A stretch of DNA of 64,000 nt from Roseateles sp. DAIF2. Its GTDB lineage: Bacteria; Pseudomonadota; Gammaproteobacteria; Burkholderiales; Burkholderiaceae_C. Location of the stretch: positions 558,001-622,000 of the forward strand of contig NZ_CP049919.1 in NCBI RefSeq assembly GCF_015624425.1, written 5' to 3'. Under the pieces are notes generated by a model that did no database searches, was not told the DNA's origin, and was given only the letters and a program-made list of their open reading frames with translations. The position numbers were made by a program, and so were the translations under genes. Shown here piece by piece: positions 9,027 to 20,724 of this stretch; the stretch's first letter is position 1, and each line of letters begins with the position of its first letter.

Positions 9027-9678
9027 AGCGCCGCGCCAGCTGCAGCGGCGCGCCGGGCGTGGGCTCGACGAACAGGCACAGGTCCTCGCAGCGCAGCGGC
9101 TCGGCCAGTGCGGCGGCGAAGTGCTCCCGCGCCGCCTGCACCAGCGCGGCCGAGGGCGCGCGGTTGCTGAGCGTCAGATGAAAGCGCCAGCGCTGCAGCA
9201 GATGCGGATAGCCCCAGCGCGCCAGCAGGGCCTGCTGCTCGGCATCCAGGCTCAGCGCCTGGCGGCGCGCGGTCTCGGCCGCATCGGGCGGGGCGCGCCA
9301 ATCGTCCAGTTCCTGCACGCAGGCATCGGCCAGGCGCCACAAGGCATGCTCGCGCGCCAGCGGCTCGCGCGGGCGCAGCGCCAGGAAGCCGGACAGCATC
9401 GCCACTTCCAGCGCCGGCATCGCGAAGGCCGGGGTCGCGGTGGCCAGCGCCGCGATCGCGTCGAACAGCCCGGCTTGATCGTCGGCATGCCGCAGGCGCA
9501 TCGGCGGCTTCAGGGTCGCATGGAAGCCGTAGCGCCAGGGCTCGCCGCGTTCGGGCGGCGCGGGGCGGTGGTCCGCCGGATCGGCGGCGTCGCGGCCCAG
9601 CCAGGCGGCGCCGGCGCGCGCCAGCGCATGGCCGGATGGCGGGGCGAAGTACAGGGCGTATCGAGCGGCGGGCAACAT
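8992..9678 (-). CDS. DUF1045 phosphonate-operon protein (2H phosphoesterase-like)
   Basis: 228 residues from the ATG at 9678; an ATG at 9690 is also possible and neither has a clear ribosome site. Two H-x-T-x motifs, YGFHATLKPP and RFHLTLSNR, mark the 2H phosphoesterase fold. This is the TIGR03223 putative phosphonate metabolism protein, usually found in phn operons. Here it is divergent from phnM with only 31 bases between the starts, so the two probably share a control region. No C-P lyase core genes are in the window. Confidence 0.75.
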   Translation of the reverse strand: MLPAARYALYFAPPSGHALARAGAAWLGRDAADPADHRPAPPERGEPWRYGFHATLKPPMRLRHADDQAGLFDAIAALATATPAFAMPALEVAMLSGFLALRPREPLAREHALWRLADACVQELDDWRAPPDAAETARRQALSLDAEQQALLARWGYPHLLQRWRFHLTLSNRAPSAALVQAAREHFAAALAEPLRCEDLCLFVEPTPGAPLQLARRFRLGATGPGAR

Positions 9679-9709
9679 GGCGGGGCGCATTGTCGGGTAT
9701 CGTCGCGGC

Positions 9710-10855
9710 ATGACGGAGCGATTGATCGACAACGCCCGGCTGGTGCTGGCCGGCGAGAGTTTCCTGGGTCATTTGCTGCTGCGCGACGGACGCATCGCGG
9801 CGTTGGGGCGCGGGCCGGCGGGCGCGCGCGGCGCCGAGGACTGGGGCGGCGACTGGCTGCTGCCGGGCCTGATCGAGATCCACACCGACAACCTGGAGCG
9901 CCATGTGATGCCCCGGCCCAAGGTGGTGTTCCCGATGCTCGGCGCGGTGCAGGCGCATGACGCCGAGATCGCCGCGGCCGGCATCACGACGGTGTTCGAC
10001 GCGATCGGCGTCGGCGACCCCTATGACCAGGGCTTTCGCGCGCGCAGCCAGGCCGGCGCGCTGCAGGCGCTGGACCGGCTGCAGGCGGTGGGCGCGCTGC
10101 GCGCCGACCATTGGCTGCATCTGCGCTGCGAGCTGCCGGCGCCGAACGCGCGCGAGCTGTTCGAGCCCTTCGCCGCCAGCCCGCGGCTGCGCCTGCTCTC
10201 GCTGATGGACCACACACCGGGCCAGCGCCAATGGGCCGACCTGGCCCATGCGCGGGTCTACTACACCGGCAAGAAGGGCTGGAGCGACGGCCGCTTCGAT
10301 ACCGAGGTGGCGCTGGCGCCCGAGCGCCAGGCCGCGCATGCGCGGCCGAACCGGGCCTGGTTCGCTGAAATAGCGCGCCGGCAAGGCCTGACCCTCGCGA
10401 CGCATGACGACACCACCGAGGCTCATGTGGACGAGGCGCGGGCGCTGGGCGCGACGATCAGCGAGTTCCCGACCACGCTGGCCGCGGCGCGGCAGGCGCG
10501 CCGCTGCGGCCTGGCGACGGTGGCCGGCGCGCCCAATGTGCTGCGCGGCGGCTCGCATTCCGGCAATGTCGCGGCGCTGGAACTGGCGCGCGAGGGCCTG
10601 CTGGACATGCTGTCCTCCGACTATGTGCCGACCAGCCTGCTGCAGGCGGCCTGGCGGCTGCGGCGCGAGGCCGGCTTCACGCCCAGCGAGGCGCTGGCCC
10701 TGGTCAGCCTGAACCCGGCGCGCGCCTGCGGCTTCGCCGCCGACCGCGGCCAGATCGCCGTCGGGCTGCGCGCGGACCTGCTGCGCGTGGTCGAGCTCGA
10801 GGAGGGCCTGCCGCTGGTGCGCGAGACCCTGGTGGCGGGCCGGCGCGTCTGCTGA
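9710..10855 (+). CDS. phnM: Alpha-D-ribose 1-methylphosphonate 5-triphosphate diphosphatase PhnM
   Basis: 381 residues. Amidohydrolase fold: LLPGLIEIHTDNLERH carries the first metal ligands, followed by later elements THDDTTEAHVDEA and the phnM-typical LRGGSHSGNVAALELA and LSSDYVPTSLL. PhnM removes pyrophosphate from the phosphonate ribosyl triphosphate before C-P lyase acts. The rest of the pathway (phnGHIJKL) is not next to it. Together with the divergent DUF1045 gene it may be a remnant, or part of a pathway encoded elsewhere. Confidence 0.88.
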   Translation: MTERLIDNARLVLAGESFLGHLLLRDGRIAALGRGPAGARGAEDWGGDWLLPGLIEIHTDNLERHVMPRPKVVFPMLGAVQAHDAEIAAAGITTVFDAIGVGDPYDQGFRARSQAGALQALDRLQAVGALRADHWLHLRCELPAPNARELFEPFAASPRLRLLSLMDHTPGQRQWADLAHARVYYTGKKGWSDGRFDTEVALAPERQAAHARPNRAWFAEIARRQGLTLATHDDTTEAHVDEARALGATISEFPTTLAAARQARRCGLATVAGAPNVLRGGSHSGNVAALELAREGLLDMLSSDYVPTSLLQAAWRLRREAGFTPSEALALVSLNPARACGFAADRGQIAVGLRADLLRVVELEEGLPLVRETLVAGRRVC

Positions 10856-10908
10856 GGCTCAGCGCCCATCATCCTCATCATCGCAACAAGGCAAGGAGTT
10901 CATCGATC

Positions 10909-11600
<692 letters not shown>

Positions 11601-11601
<1 letters not shown>

Positions 11602-12251
11602 TGATGAGCAGCGACGGCGCACCCTGGCTGGACCGCGGCCATGATCTCGACAGCCTGGACAAGCTGCGCGGCGTCTATCCAGCGCCCGACGCGCCGGCGA
11701 CCCTGGAAAAGGAATGCGACCATGTCCACCCGCTGTACCGGCCCTTCATCGAGGCCGCGCCCTTCTGCGTGCTGGCCACGCGCGGCCCGCGCGGGCTGGA
11801 TACCTCGCCGCGCGGCGATCCGGCCGGGCGCCTGGTCGAGGTGGCCGACGCGAACACCCTGCTGCTGCCGGACCGGCGCGGCAACAACCGCATCGACAGC
11901 CTTCGCAATGTGCTGCACGACCCGGCGGTGGCGCTGCTGTTCCTGATCCCCGGCATCGGCGAGGCGCTGCGCGTCAACGGCCTGGCGCGCATCGGCGCGG
12001 CGCCGGCGCTGCTGCAGCGCTTCGAGTTCGAGGGCAAGCTGCCGCGCTCGGTGCTGGTGATCGAGGTGAAACTGGTGTTCTTCCAATGCGCCCGCGCGAT
12101 CAAGCGCTCCGGCCTGTGGGATCCGGCCGCGCGCATCGAGCGCAGCGCGCTGCCCTCGACCGGCAGCATCCTGCAGGCCCTGAGCCCGCGGGTCGACGGC
12201 CCGGCCTACGACGCGGCGCTGGAGGAGCGGCAGCGGCAGACCATGTATTGA
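11601..12251 (+). CDS. Pyridoxamine 5'-phosphate oxidase-like flavoprotein (MSMEG_1061 family)
   Basis: 216 residues, with a split-barrel flavin-binding fold: APFCVLATRGPRGLDTSPRGD and LLLPDRRGNNRIDSLRN match the FMN-binding PPOX class, subfamily TIGR04025. Members probably bind FMN or F420 and reduce or sense an unknown substrate; true vitamin B6 oxidation is unlikely. The start ATG at 11601 overlaps the previous stop, and an ATG at 11604 is possible. Probable two-gene operon with DUF4197. Confidence 0.8.
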
Positions 12252-12279
12252 GCCAACGCTCTGCTCCAATACGGACATC

Positions 12280-12531
12280 ATGTCGTCCGCGCCCCTGTCC
12301 CCATCGCTGTCCTCCCTGCTTGCCGCCCCGATCACCGATCGCGCCGGCGCGATCCGGCTGCGCCGTGAGCTGCAGGCCCTGGCCGCGCAGCGCGGCATCG
12401 CCCTGAGCGAGCCGCCCGACGAGCCCGACAACTGCTGCGACAGCGGCTGCGAGGCTGCCTGCGTCTGGGAGACCTTCTATGCGGAGATGGGGTATTGGCG
12501 GGATGAGGGGGTGTTGAGGTTGGAGGACTGA
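12280..12531 (+). CDS. Oxidoreductase-like small Cys-rich protein (PF09791 type)
   Basis: 83 residues. The core PPDEPDNCCDSGCEAACVW with four or five cysteines is the signature of the short oxidoreductase-like N-terminal domain (PF09791), found in small bacterial proteins and in mitochondrial proteins. The cysteine cluster may bind a metal. Function is unknown. It follows the flavoprotein gene by 28 bases. Confidence 0.75.
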   Translation: MSSAPLSPSLSSLLAAPITDRAGAIRLRRELQALAAQRGIALSEPPDEPDNCCDSGCEAACVWETFYAEMGYWRDEGVLRLED

Positions 12532-12604
12532 TGGCTGATCGACACGTCAAGCGAGACAAATTTTCCAAATCGACCGATGCCCGATTTCGGCGCCGGGTTG
12601 TCGC

Positions 12605-13234
12605 ATGACAATCTCCTGCATGGAAATGCAGCAGCCGGGTGAAGTTCGTTGGCGGCAGGCGATCGAGACGGGGGATCTCGGCGTCTGGGACCTGCGCCCG
12701 GACCTCGAGATCGTTCACCATTCACCGCAGTGGAAGCAGCGGCTTGGCTTCCCCGAACCATACGGTGCCGACAGCACGCATTTCTGGCGCTGCCGGGTCC
12801 ACCCTGACGACCTCGAATGCATGCTGGCGGCCATGCGGGCGCACGCTCGCGGGACTCAATCCAGCTACGAGGCGACATTTCGTCTGCGCAGCAATGGCTC
12901 GGGTTATCGCCTTGTGCATTCCCGTGGCCGCGCGATTGAGCGAAATGACGAGGGCCGGGTGCTGCGCATGGTCGGGACGATGATCGACTTGACCGAGCGC
13001 CCCTGCACACCGAGCGGCGGATTGGTCGACGATCCTCGTGACTCGACGCAGGGTTCCTCGTCGCTAGCGCTGCCGTTTCATCGCCTGCTGAGCGCCGAAT
13101 GGTCTGGCCATGAACTGGCCGATGCGGTGGCGGCGCAAGTAGCGCTTGAGCGGGGGCTCGTGCTGGGCATGGTGGAGGACCTGCTGTTCGCATCCGTGGC
13201 TCAACTAGAAGGGCCGCGCGCTTCTAGGCCATAA
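12605..13234 (+). CDS. Stand-alone PAS domain protein
   Basis: 209 residues. Residues about 15-135 form a PAS_3-like domain: GDLGVWDLRPD, then FWRCRVHPDDLECMLAAMRAH, a YEATFRLRSNGSGYRLVHSRGRA strand pair and a closing MVGTMIDLTER. About 75 residues follow with no recognised output domain (no GGDEF, EAL, kinase or HTH). Codon choice looks less GC-biased than the neighbours. It could be a truncated sensor or a scaffold that works with another protein. Ligand unknown. Confidence 0.7.
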   Translation: MTISCMEMQQPGEVRWRQAIETGDLGVWDLRPDLEIVHHSPQWKQRLGFPEPYGADSTHFWRCRVHPDDLECMLAAMRAHARGTQSSYEATFRLRSNGSGYRLVHSRGRAIERNDEGRVLRMVGTMIDLTERPCTPSGGLVDDPRDSTQGSSSLALPFHRLLSAEWSGHELADAVAAQVALERGLVLGMVEDLLFASVAQLEGPRASRP

Positions 13235-13318
13235 AGCGCTGTGCTGCCGGTCGCCGGATAGGCATGGCGGCGCTCACTCGCCTCGGTGACATCAAGCGCG
13301 GCAGCGACACCCATCACC

Positions 13319-13714
13319 TCACATCTGCTCCCAGGGCAGACCATCGAAGCGCCAGCCGTTCAGCCGGTTGCGCTGGAAGTTCTCGTCCGGGTCGCCCTCG
13401 AAGCCGTGCACCACGTTGACCAGCTCGGTGAAGCCGGCCGCGGCCAAGGCCTCGCCGGCCGCGATCGTGCGGGTGCCGGAGCGGCACAGCAGCACCAGCG
13501 GGCGGTTCAGGTCGCCGCCGGCCTCACGCCGCACCTGGGCCACGAAACGCGCCACATCGGGCTGCATCTCCGGGTATTCGTACCAGGCCACATGGATGGC
13601 GCCGGGTGGATGGCCGACATAGAGGTATTCCAGCTCCATGCGCACATCGACGAACAGGGCCTCGGGATGGGCCTGGAGATAGGTGTAGGCCTCTTGGGGG
13701 AGCAGGTGCTTCAT
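13319..13714 (-). CDS. Rhodanese-like domain protein
   Basis: 131 residues from MKHLLPQ; a longer frame up to 13768 would run into metH and is less likely. Single rhodanese domain with VDVRMELEY and the active-site loop LLCRSGTRT, Cys77 being the sulfur carrier. It probably transfers sulfane sulfur to cyanide, thiols or a protein acceptor. It is divergent from metH (5' half), with only 37 bases between the starts. Confidence 0.88.
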   Translation of the reverse strand: MKHLLPQEAYTYLQAHPEALFVDVRMELEYLYVGHPPGAIHVAWYEYPEMQPDVARFVAQVRREAGGDLNRPLVLLCRSGTRTIAAGEALAAAGFTELVNVVHGFEGDPDENFQRNRLNGWRFDGLPWEQM

Positions 13715-13751
13715 GGATGGGGGTATTGACGGCATCTCTAGAATGACGGCC

Positions 13752-14819
13752 ATGAACGATGCCCCCAAACCAGTCGCCTACACGCGCGGCGCGCAGCTGC
13801 CCGACATTCTGCAACAACGCATCGCCATCCTCGATGGCGCGATGGGCACGATGATCCAGCGCTACAAGCTGGGTGAGGCCGACTACCGCGGCACGCGCTT
13901 TGCCGAGCATGGCAAGGACCTGAAGGGCAACAACGACCTGCTGGTGCTGACCAAGCCCGAGGTGATCACCGAGATCCACGAGCAGTACCTGGCCGCCGGG
14001 GCCGACATCATCGAGACCAACACCTTCGGCACCACCTCGGTGGCGCAGGAGGATTACGACCTGGGCGAGCATGCCTACGAGATGAACGTCGCCGCCGCGC
14101 GGCTGGCGCGCGCCGCCTGCGACAAGTACTCGACGCCGGACAAGCCGCGCTTCGCCGCCGGCGCCTTAGGGCCGACGCCGCGCACCGCCTCGATCAGCCC
14201 GGACGTCAACGACCCCGGTGCCCGCAACATCGATTTCGACACCCTGCGCGCGGCCTATTACGAGCAGGCCAGGGGCCTGCTGGAAGGCGGCGTCGACCTG
14301 TTCCTGGTCGAGACCATCTTCGACACCCTGAACGCCAAGGCCGCGATCTTCGCGCTGGACGAGCTGATGGACGACACCGGCGAGCGCCTGCCGGTGATCA
14401 TCTCCGGCACCGTGACCGACGCCTCGGGCCGCATCCTCTCGGGCCAGACCGTGACGGCCTTCTGGCATTCGGTGCGCCATGCCAAGCCGCTGGCGATCGG
14501 CCTGAACTGCGCGCTGGGCGCCACCCTGATGCGGCCCTATATCGAGGAGCTGGCCAAGGCGGCGGGCGAGGTGGCGGTCAGCTGCTATCCGAACGCCGGC
14601 CTGCCGAACCCGATGAGCGACACCGGCTTCGACGAGACGCCCGATGTGACCGGCCGCCTGGTCGGCGAGTTCGCCGCCGCCGGCTTCCTGAACATCGCCG
14701 GCGGCTGCTGCGGCACGACCCCGGCCCATATCGCCGCGATCGCGCAGCGCGTCTCGGCCTACAAGCCGCGCGCCAGCGGCCAGCGCTTCTTCAGCGAACT
14801 GGTCGACGCGGCGGCCTGA
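13752..14819 (+). CDS. metH: Methionine synthase, homocysteine-binding half of split MetH
   Basis: 355 residues, equal to module 1 of MetH. ATG at 13743 is an alternative start. It opens with [11 protein letters not shown] and carries the three zinc ligands of the homocysteine S-methyltransferase domain: Cys253 in GLNCALG, and Cys319-Cys320 in GGCCGTTP. The protein ends where module 2 should begin. The folate, cobalamin and activation modules are encoded separately at 17891, a split arrangement common in Burkholderiales. No riboswitch precedes this half. Confidence 0.92.
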   Translation: MNDAPKPVAYTRGAQLPDILQQRIAILDGAMGTMIQRYKLGEADYRGTRFAEHGKDLKGNNDLLVLTKPEVITEIHEQYLAAGADIIETNTFGTTSVAQEDYDLGEHAYEMNVAAARLARAACDKYSTPDKPRFAAGALGPTPRTASISPDVNDPGARNIDFDTLRAAYYEQARGLLEGGVDLFLVETIFDTLNAKAAIFALDELMDDTGERLPVIISGTVTDASGRILSGQTVTAFWHSVRHAKPLAIGLNCALGATLMRPYIEELAKAAGEVAVSCYPNAGLPNPMSDTGFDETPDVTGRLVGEFAAAGFLNIAGGCCGTTPAHIAAIAQRVSAYKPRASGQRFFSELVDAAA

Positions 14820-14838
14820 GCCGCCGCCAGCCATCCCC

Positions 14839-15450
14839 TCAGGAGAGCAGGCCCTCGGCGCGCAGCGCCGCCTGCACCTGCGGGCGCGCCTCGATGCGGG
14901 CCTGGTAGGCCGCCAGGTGCGGATAGGGCTGCAGCGAGAGGCCCAGAAACTTGCACCAGTTGATGATGGCGTAGGCATAGGCATCGGCCACGCTGTAGTC
15001 GCCGGCCAGATGCTCGCGCGTCGCCAGCAGGCCTTCCAGCTCGGCGAAGCGCTGAGCCAGCTTGTCCTTCACCGCCTGACGGGTGGAGTCGGCCGTCTCC
15101 TTGTGCCACAGCCAGGGGCTGAAGCTCTTGTGCAGCTCGGTGGCGACAAAGCCCAGCCATTCCAGCACCTGCAGGCGCCGCGCGCTGCCGGGCTCGCCGA
15201 TCAGGGCCTGCGCGGGATCGAGATCGGCCACATGCTGCAGCAGCGCGCTGCCCTCGCTGTGGCGGCTGCCATCGGCCAACTCCAGCAGCGGCACATAGCC
15301 GCGCGGCGAGATCGCGTAGAAATCGCTGCCGTCCTCGGCCAGCCGGTGGCTGGCCAGGTCCACCTGCTTCAGCGCGAAATCGGCGCCGACCTCGCGCAGC
15401 GCGATATGCACGGCCAGCGAGCAGGCGCCGGGGGCGTAATAGAGCTTCAT
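14839..15450 (-). CDS. Glutathione S-transferase, beta class-like
   Basis: 203 residues. The N-terminal thioredoxin fold begins MKLYYAPGAC, with Cys10 at the position used by bacterial beta-class GSTs, and SEGSALLQHVADL binds the gamma-glutamyl part. The C-terminal helical domain includes LAGDYSVADAYAYAIINW. It conjugates glutathione to electrophiles or forms mixed disulfides. It is divergent from a LysR gene 85 bases away, the usual layout for a regulator and its target. Convergent with metH (5' half). Confidence 0.88.
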   Translation of the reverse strand: MKLYYAPGACSLAVHIALREVGADFALKQVDLASHRLAEDGSDFYAISPRGYVPLLELADGSRHSEGSALLQHVADLDPAQALIGEPGSARRLQVLEWLGFVATELHKSFSPWLWHKETADSTRQAVKDKLAQRFAELEGLLATREHLAGDYSVADAYAYAIINWCKFLGLSLQPYPHLAAYQARIEARPQVQAALRAEGLLS

Positions 15451-15498
15451 GGTTTTGGGTCCTTTCGGTTTCCGGTTGGGGTGGCTTCACTCTAGGAT

Positions 15499-15517
15499 TT
15501 CGGATCTGCAATCGGAA
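15499..15517. promoter_or_regulatory. Candidate LysR operator between GST and LysR genes
   Basis: TTCGGAT-CTGCA-ATCGGAA is an interrupted dyad (6 of 7 arm positions match) containing a T-N11-A core, as LysR regulators prefer. It lies in the 85-base divergent interval, 18 bases before the LysR start. Assignment is by position and symmetry only. Confidence 0.4.
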
Positions 15518-15535
15518 TAGGCGCCAAGACAATCC

Positions 15536-16441
15536 ATGAGTGCAAATCTGCAAACCGCCGGCACCCTGGGCGCGGCCGATCTGGCCCTGCTGCTGGCCCT
15601 GGTGCGCGGCGGCAGCCTGACCGCGGCGGCGCAGCTGGTGGGCATGGATGCCTCGACCGTGTTCCGCGGCGTGCAGCGCGCCGAGAAGCTGACCGGCCAG
15701 CGCCTGTTCGAACGCTCGCGCACGGGCTACCGCGCCACCGAGCTGGGCCTGCGCCTGGCCCAGCATGCCGAGGGCATCGAGGCCGAGCTGGAGGCGGCGC
15801 GCGGCGCGGTGCGGCAGGACGACGGCGCCGCGGTCAGCGGCACGGTGCGCATCAGCACCACCGACACCCTGCTGCACGGCCTGCTGATGCCGGTGCTGCC
15901 GCCGCTGCTGGCCGCGCACTCGGGGCTGCGCATCGAGCTGAGCGCGCGCAACGAGCTGGTCAGCCTGACCCAGCGCGAGGCGGACATCGCGCTGCGCGCG
16001 ACCAACAAGCCGCCGCCGCATCTGGTCGGGCGAGCGCTGGGCACGATCCGCTCGGCGGTGTTCGGCGCGGCGGGTGGCTCCGCCCGGCGCCGCGGCGGCG
16101 CGCCGGATCTGGCCGGCCGGCCCTGGCTGGCGGTGGACGATGCGCTGCCCGAGCATCCCTCGGTGCGCTGGCGCCGTCGCCATCTGCCGCAGGTGCAGCC
16201 GCGCCTGCTGCTGAACAGCGTGCATTCGGTCGCCGAGGGCGTGGCCGCCGGCCTGGGCATCGGCATCCTGCCGCTGTTCCTGGGCGGGCGCGGGCTGCGG
16301 GCGCTGAGCGAGCCGCTGCCGGAATGCGACAACCAGCTCTGGCTGCTAACCCATCCGGAATCGCGCCATCTGCGTCGCATTGCCGCGGTGGCGCGCCATC
16401 TGGGCGAGCGGATCCGGCTGGATCCGGCCGGGGCTCAGTAG
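15536..16441 (+). CDS. LysR family transcriptional regulator
   Basis: 301 residues. The N-terminal winged helix (LLLALVRGGSLTAAAQLVGMDASTVFRGVQ) is followed by a linker helix, then a periplasmic-binding-like effector domain (VRISTTDTLLHGLLMPVLPPLLA). It probably controls the divergent GST gene and itself. The 3' end overlaps the convergent HD-GYP-like gene by 7 bases. Effector unknown. Confidence 0.88.
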   Translation: MSANLQTAGTLGAADLALLLALVRGGSLTAAAQLVGMDASTVFRGVQRAEKLTGQRLFERSRTGYRATELGLRLAQHAEGIEAELEAARGAVRQDDGAAVSGTVRISTTDTLLHGLLMPVLPPLLAAHSGLRIELSARNELVSLTQREADIALRATNKPPPHLVGRALGTIRSAVFGAAGGSARRRGGAPDLAGRPWLAVDDALPEHPSVRWRRRHLPQVQPRLLLNSVHSVAEGVAAGLGIGILPLFLGGRGLRALSEPLPECDNQLWLLTHPESRHLRRIAAVARHLGERIRLDPAGAQ

Positions 16442-17667
16442 AGCTTCAGCAGCTTCTCGGTGTTCAGCAGCAGCTTCAGCTCATGCGGCGCCAGGCTGGC
16501 CGCGATCGCCTGGCCGGCCAGGCGGGTGTCGCGCGGCACCGGCTCGCTCAGCGGGTTGCCGCTCTTGCCCAGCAGGGCCGCGACCAGCGGCTCGTTGGCG
16601 CTGTGGCCGCGCTTGGCGACCACGCCGACCTCGCCATTGGCCAGCCGCACCAGGCTGCCCGGCGGGTACAGACCGATCGCCTTGATCAGCGCGGCGCCGA
16701 CCTCGTCGGGCTGCTGCAGCTCGTCCAGATAGGCCGCGCGCGCCGCCTGCGCGCCGGACAGGGCGCGCCGGCTGCGCCGCGGCGCCAGGCGCGCGCCATA
16801 GATGTCGACCCGGCGCAGCACCCGCGCCATCTGCTCGGGCATGCTGCGCCCGGCCAGCGGCCCCGGCCCGGCCTCATGGTGCAGGCGCACCACCTGCAGC
16901 CATAGCGCGTCGCCGACGCCCAGCCGCGCCAGCAGCTCGGCGCCGCGGTCGCCATGGGCGACCAGCTGGGCGCGCTGCGCCTCGTCGGGGCGTTCGGTCT
17001 GGGCGGCCAGGCGGTCCTGCAGGCCGCTGATCGCGATGTTCATGCTCAGCGCGGCCTGGGCCAGCACCTGGCGGATGTCCTCGGCCCAGCCCAGCTGGCG
17101 CGCGCACAGCTCGCCCAGCGCCAGGCTCAGCAGCGCATGGCGGGCGCTGTAATGCTGCCAGTCCTGGCTGGCCTCCAGGATCAACAGCATCAGCGCCGCG
17201 TCGGTGTGCTGGCCGATGCGCGCCAGCATCTCCTGCTGCAGCGCGCCGAAGCGGGCCAGGAAGTCCTCCGGCCGCGGCTCGCGCAGCAGCGCATGGCAGC
17301 GCAGCTGCAGGTCGGCCCAGGCGGCCTGGTCGTTGGGCGCCGCGCCGGCCGGGCCGCGCTCGGGCCGGTGGTCGAAATCGCCGCGGGCGCGCGAGATCGC
17401 GCCCAGGGTGGCGCCCTGCAGCATCATCGTGTCGACCTTGTGCGCCAGCGCGCGCTGGTACTCCTTGGTCTCATGCGCCAGCACGAAGGCGCCGCGCTGG
17501 ATCAGGGCCTGCACCTGCGGGCTGTTCTGCAGCACCTGGCCGCGCGCGAACAGCAGATGGCCCTCGGCGTCGCGCACCGAGAAGTCCAGAACCTGGCCGA
17601 CGCGCAGGCTGTTGGGGGGCAGGGGGATCAGATCCAAGAGGGCCGGTCTCGCTTTGTTGTTATTCAC
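16435..17667 (-). CDS. Degenerate HD-GYP-like protein
   Basis: 410 residues from a GTG at 17667 (V-N-N-N-K); the frame is open further upstream without a good start. The N-terminal DSF-like region (SLRVGQVLDFSVRDAEGHLL) is typical of c-di-GMP phosphodiesterases with HD-GYP. In the HD part the first His-Asp pair is not seen (SARHALLSLALG). The later element reads LHHEAGPGPLAG where active enzymes have HHExxDGxGYP. Loss of these residues suggests it does not hydrolyse c-di-GMP and may only bind or signal. Divergent from the riboswitch-controlled metH half. Confidence 0.65.
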   Translation of the reverse strand: MNNNKARPALLDLIPLPPNSLRVGQVLDFSVRDAEGHLLFARGQVLQNSPQVQALIQRGAFVLAHETKEYQRALAHKVDTMMLQGATLGAISRARGDFDHRPERGPAGAAPNDQAAWADLQLRCHALLREPRPEDFLARFGALQQEMLARIGQHTDAALMLLILEASQDWQHYSARHALLSLALGELCARQLGWAEDIRQVLAQAALSMNIAISGLQDRLAAQTERPDEAQRAQLVAHGDRGAELLARLGVGDALWLQVVRLHHEAGPGPLAGRSMPEQMARVLRRVDIYGARLAPRRSRRALSGAQAARAAYLDELQQPDEVGAALIKAIGLYPPGSLVRLANGEVGVVAKRGHSANEPLVAALLGKSGNPLSEPVPRDTRLAGQAIAASLAPHELKLLLNTEKLLKLY

Positions 17668-17719
17668 GGATTGTCGGCCGGCCGGGCCCGCTCTTGAGCG
17701 TCGCGGCCGGCCTTCGGCG

Positions 17720-17725
17720 TAAAAT
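17720..17725 (+). promoter_or_regulatory. Probable -10 box of the metH (3' half) promoter
   Basis: TAAAAT lies about 10 bases before the start of the SAH riboswitch, where a sigma-70 -10 box would be expected. A TTGAGC at 17694-17699 is a possible -35, but the spacer of 20 bases is long. Confidence 0.5.
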
Positions 17726-17734
17726 CGCACGCGG

Positions 17735-17813
17735 TCCGAGGAGCGTTGCGACGGGGTGAACCCGCCAGGCTCGGAACGGTCCGGCCCGGCCGGACGACGC
17801 AACGACGCTCACC
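17735..17813 (+). promoter_or_regulatory. S-adenosylhomocysteine (SAH) riboswitch
   Basis: The conserved SAH-riboswitch blocks occur in order: CCGAGGAGCG at the 5' side, CAGGCTCGGA in the middle and GACGCTCACC at the 3' end. The outer stem pairs GAGCG-TTGCG with CGCAA-CGA-CGCTC. An inner hairpin CGGGTGAACCCG lies between, and CCGAG can pair with CTCGG of the central block as the pseudoknot. This class senses S-adenosylhomocysteine and turns genes on. It precedes the cobalamin-binding half of methionine synthase, so SAH build-up should raise homocysteine remethylation. Confidence 0.9.
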
Positions 17814-17890
17814 GACCCACGTTTGACCGTGGCCGCGGTGAGCATGCGGCCCGGGTGATCTCTTGCTCCCCAGCGTTTTCCGAGGCCGCC

Positions 17891-20629
<2,739 letters not shown>

Positions 20630-20724
20630 GCGACCTGGCCGGCTGACGACTGTTTACATCTCCGGGTCGGCGTCCGGCGGGCCGCGCGCGTTGCAATGGC
20701 ATCCTTGCTATCGGAGTCAAGAAC

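Noticed and set aside
13715..13751. SAH riboswitch ahead of the 5' half of metH
   Set aside because: The gap is only 37 bases, too short, and the conserved blocks are not present.
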